From NCBI GenBank assembly GCA_020721605.1, contig DYML01000003.1, positions 1 through 48,388 on the forward strand: a DNA stretch of 48,388 nucleotides, given 5' to 3'. The stretch comes from Anaerolinea thermophila. GTDB taxonomy: Bacteria > Chloroflexota > Anaerolineae > Anaerolineales > Villigracilaceae. The notes below the pieces were generated by a model, which worked only from the letters and a program-made list of their open reading frames with translations, had not been told where the DNA came from and did no database searches. Both the position numbers and the translations under genes were made by a program. Positions 9,481-18,315 of this stretch are shown here, in pieces; position 1 is the first letter of the stretch; the number at the start of each line of letters is the position of its first letter.

Positions 9481-10704
9481 TCAATGCCGCGTTAATCGGT
9501 CTAACATTTTATGGAGCAAGCCAAAAGTAAAGGCAGCCCCTGGGCGCCAGTCGTCTGCCGAATAAATAGCCCACATTTTTTCACCGCGCAAAGATCGCAG
9601 CCAGCCCCCAAAAGATAATTGTCCTTTGCGCCAATATTCAATGGCGGCGCGCAAATCTCGCTGCCAGTCCACCCAGATGATGCCTTCGCGGTATACAAGT
9701 TGGGAAGAAATGGGCAGCCCCAAAGTATCACAGTAGGCAATGTAGGGCAGGTCTACACCGCATTTCACGCTCAGACCATCCCATAAACCAAAGCGCGTAT
9801 TTACTTCAATTAATTTATAGCCGCCATCACGCGGATCATCTTTTAATTCCACGCCCACCAAGCCCTGATATTTTGCCGATACCAATAAACGTAATGCAAT
9901 CTCCACCAGCGCAGGGTCGTAAAAACTGCGCACATAACTTGCAGAACCAAATCCAACGGGGATGATTCGGTGCTTTCTTCCGGCAAACATTGCCAGTGGC
10001 TTGGAGTTGCGGTCAAAATAAAAGGAAATATACACAAGCCGGCTGTCTTCCCCTGGAATCACCTCTTGAACGACCAGCCGATGATCAAGCGCAGAAATGC
10101 GCTTGTAAATTTCAATCAGTTCGGTTGGCGTACTGCACAAAATTACTTTTGCGCGTCCATTCAACAATCCACTGCGCAATTCTTGCGCCACTTGCGGCGC
10201 GTGCCAATAAGTGCTTTCGGTGGGTTTTAAAATTACCGGGTAGTTTAACTGCGCAGCGATTGCTTCAATGTTTTCCGGGTTTTCAATAAAAACTGTTTTG
10301 GGCGCGGGAATATGAAAAGCGCTGGCAATTTCTTGTAACCCGCTTTTGGTTGTCAGGCGTTCCATCGTCTGCTCGTCGGGCATAACGTATTCGTAATATT
10401 TTTGAAGGGTTGCCCTGTTCCTGGAGCAAATTAGCACATGCATATCACTAAGCGGGTAGAGAACTGGCTTGCATTTTAGGCTGCGGGCAAAGTTGACCAA
10501 AAACTGCACATACGCGGCTTCACCTTCTCCTTCTGGATTCGGAGATTGAACAAATTGACAATATTTTGAGTATCGCCCAGGTACAGCGGGGTCGTGATCT
10601 ACACCGTAAACGGGGATATTTTTTTTTGCCAAAGAGCGGGCAATATCCAGCCCCATGTGTTCATCAAGCGGGGTAATCACAGCGGGTGTTTGATTCATAG
10701 CCAA
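9481..10704 (-). CDS. ATP-grasp family ligase (carbamoyl-phosphate synthase-like)
   Basis: PVILKPTESTYWHAPQ...RLVVQEVIPGEDSRLVYISFYFD...YQGLVGVELKDDPRDGGYKLIEVNTRFG. Confidence 0.8.
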   Translation of the reverse strand: MAMNQTPAVITPLDEHMGLDIARSLAKKNIPVYGVDHDPAVPGRYSKYCQFVQSPNPEGEGEAAYVQFLVNFARSLKCKPVLYPLSDMHVLICSRNRATLQKYYEYVMPDEQTMERLTTKSGLQEIASAFHIPAPKTVFIENPENIEAIAAQLNYPVILKPTESTYWHAPQVAQELRSGLLNGRAKVILCSTPTELIEIYKRISALDHRLVVQEVIPGEDSRLVYISFYFDRNSKPLAMFAGRKHRIIPVGFGSASYVRSFYDPALVEIALRLLVSAKYQGLVGVELKDDPRDGGYKLIEVNTRFGLWDGLSVKCGVDLPYIAYCDTLGLPISSQLVYREGIIWVDWQRDLRAAIEYWRKGQLSFGGWLRSLRGEKMWAIYSADDWRPGAAFTFGLLHKMLDRLTRH

Positions 10705-10722
10705 CGCCTCCTAAACCGAGTT

Positions 10723-11769
10723 TTAAGCATTCACTTTTAATGCAGGTTCATTTGTTTTTGAAAAAAGATATTTTCTCGTTTGTTCGTATCCAATTTCGGC
10801 AACTTTGAACAGGGCTTTATTGTGAACACAAATATTGCGCCCGTAGTTCACCAGTTGCCCGCCAAACTTTGCTTTAAAATCACGCACGCCATATTCCTCG
10901 CCTGGCTTGCCAGCGCCGCCAAAGTCGTAGGTGTGATAGCCATTCTGTACGCCCCATTCCAAAATTTTCCACATTAAAATTTCATTGGGAGCATGGGCGC
11001 TGTATTCACGATCCATGCCGCCGTACCAGCCATACATACTGGTTTTGTAGAGTAGTTCCACAGAGGTGGCAGCAACCTGACTACCAACATAGGCAAGGCT
11101 AAAACGAATCATTCCTTTGGGATACAACACATCAAATGCAGATTCAAACAACGAAATATCGGCAAGGGGAACTTGAGCCGCCTGATAGGTTTGGCGTAAC
11201 AAGTTGTAGCAGGCGGGTATTTGTGAACGATCCTGAATTTGTTTAATGACCACATCTCCGCGATTGAGACCATGCCGAATATTTTTACGGGTTCGATGCC
11301 CAATATTTTGGAATACGGCTTCTGGCGCAGCATTTAAGTTAATTAAATAATTAAGATGGTCGGCGTAAACAAAACCATGACGGGAAAGGATGGGCTGCAC
11401 TTCAAAAAGGTTGGAGATATTACGAAGTTCTGTAAAAAGAGAAGTGTGGTCATTGCTTTGCAAATAAGTGTGCAACAAACAATCCAACGCCTCAAACCCC
11501 TGCGGGCTGAAATTCCACAGCACACTGCCGTAGGCAATTGAGCGGGTTGTAATATGACGAAGAATCCCATTCTTTAATGTGATTTGTACGGGAAGTAAAA
11601 TGGCAAGCGGAAGACCGCGCTGATCTAGGGCGGCAATCAGGGTTGGCTTACATTTGTCTGAATTTTCAAAAACATGAAACATCTCGCGGGTATGAAAAAT
11701 ATTCCCAGACGGGTGCTGATCAACATAATTCTGCCAAATATCTTCAGGTAAAGAATAAACAATTTGCAT
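10723..11769 (-). CDS. FemAB/GNAT-type (BioF2-like) aminoacyl- or acyl-transferase
   Basis: GHRTRKNIRHGLNRGDVVIKQI...MYGWYGGMDREYSAHAPNEILMWKILEWGVQNGYHTYDFGGAGKPGEEYGVRDFKAKFGGQLVNYGR; typical FemAB-like C-terminal half. Confidence 0.8.
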   Translation of the reverse strand: MQIVYSLPEDIWQNYVDQHPSGNIFHTREMFHVFENSDKCKPTLIAALDQRGLPLAILLPVQITLKNGILRHITTRSIAYGSVLWNFSPQGFEALDCLLHTYLQSNDHTSLFTELRNISNLFEVQPILSRHGFVYADHLNYLINLNAAPEAVFQNIGHRTRKNIRHGLNRGDVVIKQIQDRSQIPACYNLLRQTYQAAQVPLADISLFESAFDVLYPKGMIRFSLAYVGSQVAATSVELLYKTSMYGWYGGMDREYSAHAPNEILMWKILEWGVQNGYHTYDFGGAGKPGEEYGVRDFKAKFGGQLVNYGRNICVHNKALFKVAEIGYEQTRKYLFSKTNEPALKVNA

Positions 11770-11787
11770 GGGAGTCCATCCACTGTG

Positions 11788-13038
11788 TTAGGCTGTCTCT
11801 TTTTCCAAAGAGTTGGAATTTGCATCTGGCGAGACAAGCAATTGATAGGCTTTGATTAAGTTTTCTGCCTGAAAATGCCAGGCAAGGGTTGTCTCAATTC
11901 TAGATTTGCCCGCCAGCCCCATCATTTTGCAACCCATTGGATCATCCATCAACTCGGCAATTTTTTTGGCAAAATCCAATTCATTGTGCGGTTTTTTGGC
12001 GTATACCGCCGCATCTTGCGCGGTGAAACGATGTTCGGGCAAATCAAATGCCACAATGGGCTTGGCTAACGCCATATATTCCATCAACTTCGCCGCCGTA
12101 GAGCGGTCGTTATATGGGTCGGAAGGCTCTGGCGCAACACAAATATCCATCGAGTTAAGATAACCGGCTATTTCTTCCTGTTTATTAACCCAGCCCGTAA
12201 AATGAATATAGGCAGATATATTCAAGTTTTTGGAAAGGGACTTCAACATGGGCATGGCGCTTCCATCCCCCACCATCAGACATAAAAAATCTGTCCTGCC
12301 CAAATCGTAGACGAGGTGATACAGCGCCTTCATCAAATATCCAAGCCCATCTTGCGTACCCATCACACCCACATAACCAAGAATTGTTTTTCCCTGCGCT
12401 TGAAAGGCTGGTTCAACATCCAAGCAATGCAGTTCGCGCATATCGGGTCCGTTTCGCACAATGGAGATTCGCTCTTCTGCAACATGCCCGCGCTGAATGG
12501 CAATTTGCTTGTACGATTGATTGGTCGAAATCACACAATCTGCAAGATGCAGGGAGAGACCCTCCAACCACAGCAAAATACGATGAATGATTGGGCTGCC
12601 TTTTCCGCCAAAACGCGCAAAATATAGTTCGGGCGCCAGGTCATGATGATCAAGCACATAGATTTTGCCAAATAGTTTATAGAAGCCAGCAATGAAAAAA
12701 AACGTGTCGGGAGGATGAGCCGCATGGACAATATCAAACCCTTTGGTAACCCAGACTCGCAAGGAAACAAAAAACAGAGCCAGCATGGTGTACACATATT
12801 CCCATAAATAACCCCACACACCACTGGCGGAAGGCGGCGGCGGAAAACGATAAACATCCACCCCGTCCACCATTTCGCGGCGGGATTGCCCGCGTGATGA
12901 AGGGCTGATCACAGAAACTTGATAGCCGGCAAGTAATAAAGCCGCCGCTTCATGCCGCACCCGATCATCACGCGGGAAAGAGCAGTTTTCGAGCAGCATC
13001 AAAATGCGGTTTGCTTTAGATTTTTTCATTTTTTTCAC
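11788..13038 (-). CDS. Glycosyltransferase, GT4-like (GT-B fold)
   Basis: RDDRVRHEAAALLLAGYQVSVISP...VLGYVGVMGTQDGLGYLMKAL-type core...APEPSDPYNDRSTAAKLMEYMALAKPIVAFDLPEHR. Confidence 0.85.
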   Translation of the reverse strand: MKKMKKSKANRILMLLENCSFPRDDRVRHEAAALLLAGYQVSVISPSSRGQSRREMVDGVDVYRFPPPPSASGVWGYLWEYVYTMLALFFVSLRVWVTKGFDIVHAAHPPDTFFFIAGFYKLFGKIYVLDHHDLAPELYFARFGGKGSPIIHRILLWLEGLSLHLADCVISTNQSYKQIAIQRGHVAEERISIVRNGPDMRELHCLDVEPAFQAQGKTILGYVGVMGTQDGLGYLMKALYHLVYDLGRTDFLCLMVGDGSAMPMLKSLSKNLNISAYIHFTGWVNKQEEIAGYLNSMDICVAPEPSDPYNDRSTAAKLMEYMALAKPIVAFDLPEHRFTAQDAAVYAKKPHNELDFAKKIAELMDDPMGCKMMGLAGKSRIETTLAWHFQAENLIKAYQLLVSPDANSNSLEKETA

Positions 13039-13930
13039 CCATACTCCAAGTGGTTGGCTCTGCGGGCAAATAGCCTTTAAGCCTCATGCCAGGCGACATT
13101 AAATCCAGCAGGCGCATACCCAATGGATTTTTTGTGTAATCGGGCGCTTTGTAATTTTGGCTTGCAATGGCAGCCAGATTAAAACCAAAACCATTTACTG
13201 CCAAGCCTAAAAAATCTGCCAGAGGGTTCAAAATTTCCAACGGGGCACGGCAAAGTTCTTCATAACTAAATTCAAAAAACTGTCCTTTCAATTGCAAAGC
13301 GAATTCATCTTTTTTGTTTTCTATCTCAAGAATGCAGGCGTTCCAATAATTAGCGCAATGAGTTTTGTATTCCAGTTCTGAATAGGTATATTTTGAATAT
13401 TTTCCAAAATTTTTTTTGAAATATGATTCAACGACCGATGGTCCATACCGAAACAAATGAATAATTTTTGCCTGTGGAAAAATCTCCAAAATTTTTGGAA
13501 TAAAAAATGAGATCATTGCGCTTTTGGTAAAAAAGATTTTTGAAGAACCAGAAAGCCAATGAAAACCGGAAAAAATATCGCGGATGGTTTCTTCATGCCC
13601 TCTGTTCCAACTGGCAATGGAAATCTCACTAAAATAAGCCGGGTCTATTTCAATGGGCGGCAGTTCAATTTTTGCCTCCTCAAACGGCTCCAACGTGGGG
13701 TGCCAGAGTTCATTTGCCTCACCAGGAAAGCCAGAAATGGAGGGGTGAGATCGAAGAATATCCACCAGCAAATTGGTGCCGCAGCGCCCAGTGCCGATGA
13801 TGATAATGGGCTGGCGGGTGCGAAAGCCAAAAGTTTTGGCAGCCTGACCCGCAAACAGACAGCCTGCATCAAAAATTCTTTCACGAAAAATGGTAGTTTG
13901 CATATATGTATCCTTTAAGATGCCCGACAA
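13016..13930 (-). CDS. Sulfotransferase family protein
   Basis: PIIIIGTGRCGTNLLVDILRSHPSISGFPGEANELWHP (PAPS 5'-phosphosulfate loop-like) and KIIHLFRYGPSVVESYFKKNFGK. Start may be 13903. Confidence 0.8.
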   Translation of the reverse strand: MSGILKDTYMQTTIFRERIFDAGCLFAGQAAKTFGFRTRQPIIIIGTGRCGTNLLVDILRSHPSISGFPGEANELWHPTLEPFEEAKIELPPIEIDPAYFSEISIASWNRGHEETIRDIFSGFHWLSGSSKIFFTKSAMISFFIPKILEIFPQAKIIHLFRYGPSVVESYFKKNFGKYSKYTYSELEYKTHCANYWNACILEIENKKDEFALQLKGQFFEFSYEELCRAPLEILNPLADFLGLAVNGFGFNLAAIASQNYKAPDYTKNPLGMRLLDLMSPGMRLKGYLPAEPTTWSMGEKNEKI

Positions 13931-15180
13931 ACTTTATAAAATAATGCCAGTAATTGCAGCGAACTCTTTTGGAGGCTGAACTGGGCTTCCACCAAATCTC
14001 TGGCGTTTTGCCCCAAACGCGCGCGCTGGCTGGGGTCTGCGGCGAGCGCCAAAATGGCATTTGCCAACGCGGAGGGGTCGTTGGGTTGCACCAAAAAACC
14101 CGTCTGTTGATGCTGCACCAATTCAGGAATGCCAGAAACAAAGGTCGAAACCAAAGGCAAGCCAGCCGCCGCAGCCTCCATCAGCACCACAGGAATTCCG
14201 TCCATGTCGCCTTCTGGGGTGACGCGGGCAGCCAGTACAAAAAGATCGTATTGATTACATGTCATTCGTATTTCTGGTTGGGGTCTGGCGCCCAACAACT
14301 TGACCCGCGATTGCAGCCCAAGCGCTGCAATTTGCGCCCGCAAGATGGGTTCTTCGGGTCCGCCGCCAATAATGGAACAGGTGTATTGAATGCCGCTTTG
14401 GCTCAATAATTGGCAGGCGGCAATTAAGTCGCTGTGACCTTTTTTGGCAACCAAACTGCCAACCGATAGAATCTTGAGCAATGGAGTTTGATGGGGTGAC
14501 TCCGCGCCCAGGCGGGGTTTGGGTGCAAATTGAGCCAAATCTACTCCGCAGTGAATCACCGAAATTTTTTCGGGCGGGCAGCCTCTTGCGGCGGCAACCA
14601 ACAAAGAGTTAAACTGGCTGATTGCAACAATGTGATCTGCCTCGCGGCTTATGAGCGGCAACAGGTCATTTTTGTACGAAAACAGATCGTAGGCATGAAC
14701 GGTGACGGTAAAAGGTTTCTTTAAAAGGCGGGCGCAAACCCAGGCTGCGGCGCCAGGCAGCCATGCGAAATGCGCGTGGAGCAAATCTACTTTTGTTTCT
14801 TTTAAGTGGTAGGCGGCAGAAACTGCTTTGAGAAAAACAACAAAACGCTTGAAGAACGAAACAAGGGGTTGCTTTGGGCTGGGCTGGTTTATCAACGTAA
14901 ACCACAAACTAAAGTAAAGCAAAGGCGCATGAAAAATAAAATAAAACTGCGCTTTCCAAAGTTGCCAGCGCCAAAGAGCGGGGGCATTCCAGGTGAATTG
15001 CAGCAGCGTTTGTGAGAGGGGCTGCACAAAGTCATCCTGCGGGGGTAATAAAGAAATAATTTCCACTTGAATATTTTGCGCTTGAAGCGCACCAATTTCG
15101 TCTGCCACAAATGTTTCGGTCAGGCGTGGAAAATAAAGGAGGATGTAGGCAACACGAAGGGGGGGCATCTTATGTGACAT
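13915..15180 (-). CDS. Glycosyltransferase, GT4-like (colanic acid biosynthesis-type)
   Basis: LHAHFAWLPGAAAWVCARLLKKPFTVTVHAYDLF...ILSVGSLVAKKGHSDLIAACQLL...TPEGDMDGIPVVLMEAAAAGLPLVSTFVSGIPELV. Confidence 0.88.
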   Translation of the reverse strand: MSHKMPPLRVAYILLYFPRLTETFVADEIGALQAQNIQVEIISLLPPQDDFVQPLSQTLLQFTWNAPALWRWQLWKAQFYFIFHAPLLYFSLWFTLINQPSPKQPLVSFFKRFVVFLKAVSAAYHLKETKVDLLHAHFAWLPGAAAWVCARLLKKPFTVTVHAYDLFSYKNDLLPLISREADHIVAISQFNSLLVAAARGCPPEKISVIHCGVDLAQFAPKPRLGAESPHQTPLLKILSVGSLVAKKGHSDLIAACQLLSQSGIQYTCSIIGGGPEEPILRAQIAALGLQSRVKLLGARPQPEIRMTCNQYDLFVLAARVTPEGDMDGIPVVLMEAAAAGLPLVSTFVSGIPELVQHQQTGFLVQPNDPSALANAILALAADPSQRARLGQNARDLVEAQFSLQKSSLQLLALFYKVCRAS

Positions 15181-15186
15181 AAATCG

Positions 15187-16158
15187 TCATCCTTCTTCTT
15201 GACTTTTCTTTAAGGTTTGTGCGGCAAGAGCCGCCATGGTAATGGATTTCAACCTGCCTTTTTGGGCTTGGTCGGCAAAGTGTGAAAACAAATAACGTAA
15301 TTTATCAAAATCTTTTTCGGTTTGAAACTCATGTGGATGCGCCCATAAGTGAATTACTTTTTTCTCTTCTGCGGCTTTTTGAATACTCTTCGCCGCCCGA
15401 TAAAAACGCAAGTAAGGCAAATTAACTGCATCTAAAACAGATTCGACCTTGCGGTTGGTGCGAAAAAGCCAGAGTGAAGAAGGCACATTCACCAAATGTT
15501 CAGGCTGCGCAGAAATATCAAAAACCTGGGGCGGCAAAAATGCCAGCCGAAGATTGATCTGATTCAAAACTTTACCCAGCAGCGGCACTGCCAACAGCGG
15601 GTGACGCACTTCTTTGCCGCGATAGCAGATAAAGCCCGCCTCTTGAAAAAGATCAAGATGGGCAATGCGCCCCTGCGGAAAAATAACGGTCTGCGGAGAA
15701 ACGCCAATTTTTTGTGCCAAGCGCACCCATTCCTGTATTTCATACCGTGCCTGATCCCTGCTGAGGGTGTTGAAAAAGCGATGCGTATGCCCATGACATG
15801 CAATCTCGTGACCGGCGTTTCTTTCGAGCAGCATTTGAACCATATCTGCCCCGTACCAAAGCGGGTTGGCAGCGCCCCAAACTTGATCAAAGCCTTGATC
15901 TTTTCCCTTAAATTCAAGCAAGGGGCATTCATCGCATTTTTCACAGGTTTCATAAAAGAGATGTCCCGTGACCGCCCAAGTGGCAACCACACCAAATTCA
16001 TTCATCAAATCCAACAGGCGGCAAATCGTTTGCCGTTCCTGCGCCGCGCTGCGGGTTGTATGAGTAAACCGAGTGTGATCCCAGTCAATTGTTCCCCAGG
16101 CAAATTCGGTGTCGAGGGAAAAAACAAAATAACCAACATCAGCGGATACTTCTTTCAT
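15187..16158 (-). CDS. Polysaccharide deacetylase family protein
   Basis: FVFSLDTEFAWGTID...GVVATWAVTGHLF...GHEIACHGHTHRFFNTLSRDQARYEIQEW...IFPQGRIAHLDLFQEAGFICYRG. Confidence 0.82.
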   Translation of the reverse strand: MKEVSADVGYFVFSLDTEFAWGTIDWDHTRFTHTTRSAAQERQTICRLLDLMNEFGVVATWAVTGHLFYETCEKCDECPLLEFKGKDQGFDQVWGAANPLWYGADMVQMLLERNAGHEIACHGHTHRFFNTLSRDQARYEIQEWVRLAQKIGVSPQTVIFPQGRIAHLDLFQEAGFICYRGKEVRHPLLAVPLLGKVLNQINLRLAFLPPQVFDISAQPEHLVNVPSSLWLFRTNRKVESVLDAVNLPYLRFYRAAKSIQKAAEEKKVIHLWAHPHEFQTEKDFDKLRYLFSHFADQAQKGRLKSITMAALAAQTLKKSQEEG

Positions 16159-16172
16159 GGCAGTTTATATTC

Positions 16173-17360
16173 CTAAAGGGGTGAAATGGTTTGGCAGCCT
16201 TTTTGGAGCGCAGCGCTTAATTTTTGAGCAGAGGCTGCCCATGTCCAAAGTGTTGCAGAGGCAGAAGCCTGCTGCCCCATTTTGGATAACTGCGCATGGG
16301 ATTTCCAAACTTGCTGCAAAGCATCTAAAAGCCCGTCTTCGTTGGATGTCTCTGCCCAAAAAACGTATTCGGCGCTGCCAAGAACATCGGAGTGGCAAAC
16401 GACACGGGTGGCTAAAATGGGCAATCCAGCCGCCAGATATTCAAATAATTTAATTGGGCTGCACACTTGGTATTTTTCTTCGTCGGGAAAGGGCAAAACG
16501 CCCACATGGCTGAATGCTAAAAATTGAGGAATTTCTTCATACGCAACCAAAGGAAGAACCTGAATGCAGCCCTGCGTGTGCGCGGCGAAGGTTTGCAGTT
16601 CTTCTTTTTGATTGCCGTCACCGATCAACGTGAGTACAAATGACATACCTTTGGTGTTGGCTAAGACCACCGCACGGCTCAATGCCATGAGGTTTCTTTC
16701 ATAATGAAGCGAACCGTGATAAATCAAGTGGATTGAATCTGAGGGCAGCGACCAGCGTCGCTCAGACTGCGCCTTCAAAAAATGCTCCGGTTCTGCGCCA
16801 GAGGGCCAATGCCCCCATAATTTATGTTTGGGAATTTGAACCGCAGCCGCCATGCGCTGCGTAATTGCCAGCCGCCCATCCGCAAAGTGATTCCCCAGCC
16901 AACTGACCCAAAAATAGAAATACCTGCGGATGCGATCTTTCCACCCTTCGTGCAGGAGCGAGTCCATTGGCAAAGAGCGGGTATCCATCACCAAAATGGG
17001 ATTTCGGCGGCGGGCAAAAAAACGCAGCAGCCGCAAAGGGAGCAACCAAAGAGCCGAGACTTCGTGAAAAAGAATGATGTCAATGGCGGTAAAGTGTGTA
17101 AAGATATAACCCAAGACTCGAAAGTGAAAGACCGCCTGACGCAAAAAATAAATATTGGGCTGAGGAATACACAAGACCTCTACGCCATGAATTTGTTGAA
17201 TGCCCGAAGCGCCTGCCGCGACCAAAGTTACCTGCCATCCAAGCCTGCGCAATTCGGCGGTGGTTTTTAGCCAGGTAGCCGAGTCTAAACTTTTGGCAAG
17301 TGATCCGCTGTAGACCCAAAGCAAACGGAGTGTATTGGGTGAAGTCTGGGGGTAGGTCAT
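16173..17360 (-). CDS. Glycosyltransferase (GT-B, group 1-like); start trimmed to ATG at 17360
   Basis: LLWVYSGSLAKSLDSATWLKTTAELRRLGWQVTLV...HLIYHGSLHYERNLMALSRAVVLA...SPIKLFEYLAAGLPILATRV. The longer ORF overlaps the upstream gene stop. Confidence 0.8.
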   Translation of the reverse strand: MTYPQTSPNTLRLLWVYSGSLAKSLDSATWLKTTAELRRLGWQVTLVAAGASGIQQIHGVEVLCIPQPNIYFLRQAVFHFRVLGYIFTHFTAIDIILFHEVSALWLLPLRLLRFFARRRNPILVMDTRSLPMDSLLHEGWKDRIRRYFYFWVSWLGNHFADGRLAITQRMAAAVQIPKHKLWGHWPSGAEPEHFLKAQSERRWSLPSDSIHLIYHGSLHYERNLMALSRAVVLANTKGMSFVLTLIGDGNQKEELQTFAAHTQGCIQVLPLVAYEEIPQFLAFSHVGVLPFPDEEKYQVCSPIKLFEYLAAGLPILATRVVCHSDVLGSAEYVFWAETSNEDGLLDALQQVWKSHAQLSKMGQQASASATLWTWAASAQKLSAALQKGCQTISPL

Positions 17361-17379
17361 TCTGCAACACCTTTCAGCG

Positions 17380-18315
17380 TTATGAAAAATTATTTTTGCG
17401 CAAGCCGAAAAACAGACCGGGGATGATCTGCGACATGCGAGCGTAGCCGTTGGCTTGGAGGTCAAAATCTTTGTGCCGCCAGCCGTAGAGCAAATCTCTT
17501 GCGCCGCGATAAAAAGACAGCGCAGCGCGAACGAGCATCAACCAATGCCCATGCCGCAAGTGCTTGCCGTAAAACATACCCTGACTCCAGGCGTACATGC
17601 GGTAGGTTTCTGCCATTTGGTTTTTATCACGCCAGTGAAAATGATAGACAATAATTTCGGGTGCAAAGACGATTGGGATGCCGATAGAAAGGGCGCGATA
17701 TGCCCAGTCGTTTTCTTCGGCGGCGAACAGGGTAGGATCAAATGCGCCTATCAACTGGGCGGTTTTGAGCGCAAAGCCCATGTTGGCGCTTGCCAGCGGG
17801 CTGTGAATTCTGACGGACGGGCGATGGTGAACACAAGGTGTTTGAGACATTACCACTGTGGGCGGAATTCCTTCGCCTGCTGGTTGCAGCCGCCCTGTAA
17901 CCAACGCGCTGGGATTTTCTCTTAATTGAATTTCCATTGTTTCGAGCCAGTTTCTTTCGGGGATGCAATCATCGTCCAGGGCAACCACAAAAGTAGTTTG
18001 CACATGGGCAAGCCCTTCATTGCGGGCGGAAGCAGGGCTTCTTTGCGCAGAATGCAGGCGCTTAATCTCAAGCCCTAAAGCGCCCAGCGGATGAAGCCAT
18101 TGTTCAACTTGCGGGTTGCAGCCCTGATCAACGAGGATTAAATGCCCCGGCAAAACAGTTCCGCTGGCGATGCCTTGCAAACATTGTTGAAGCAGAGCGC
18201 GCCCAACAGTGGGAATGACGACTGTAAAATTATCCAACTTGCGAGGAAGCAGGCAGTCGGCTTGAGGAGCGGGAGGGAACGAGTCAGATGGTTTAATAAT
18301 GATCCTCCGAGGCAA
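17380..18315 (-). CDS. Glycosyltransferase family 2
   Basis: FTVVIPTVGRALLQQCLQGIASGTVLPGHLILVDQGC...SPASARNEGLAHVQTTFVVALDDDCIPERNWLETM; GT-A DDD motif. Confidence 0.88.
   Translation of the reverse strand: MPRRIIIKPSDSFPPAPQADCLLPRKLDNFTVVIPTVGRALLQQCLQGIASGTVLPGHLILVDQGCNPQVEQWLHPLGALGLEIKRLHSAQRSPASARNEGLAHVQTTFVVALDDDCIPERNWLETMEIQLRENPSALVTGRLQPAGEGIPPTVVMSQTPCVHHRPSVRIHSPLASANMGFALKTAQLIGAFDPTLFAAEENDWAYRALSIGIPIVFAPEIIVYHFHWRDKNQMAETYRMYAWSQGMFYGKHLRHGHWLMLVRAALSFYRGARDLLYGWRHKDFDLQANGYARMSQIIPGLFFGLRKNNFS

Noticed and set aside
15496-16176. 226-aa plus-strand ORF opposite the deacetylase gene
   Set aside because: Antisense shadow of a well-supported CDS; low-complexity composition, no recognisable domain.
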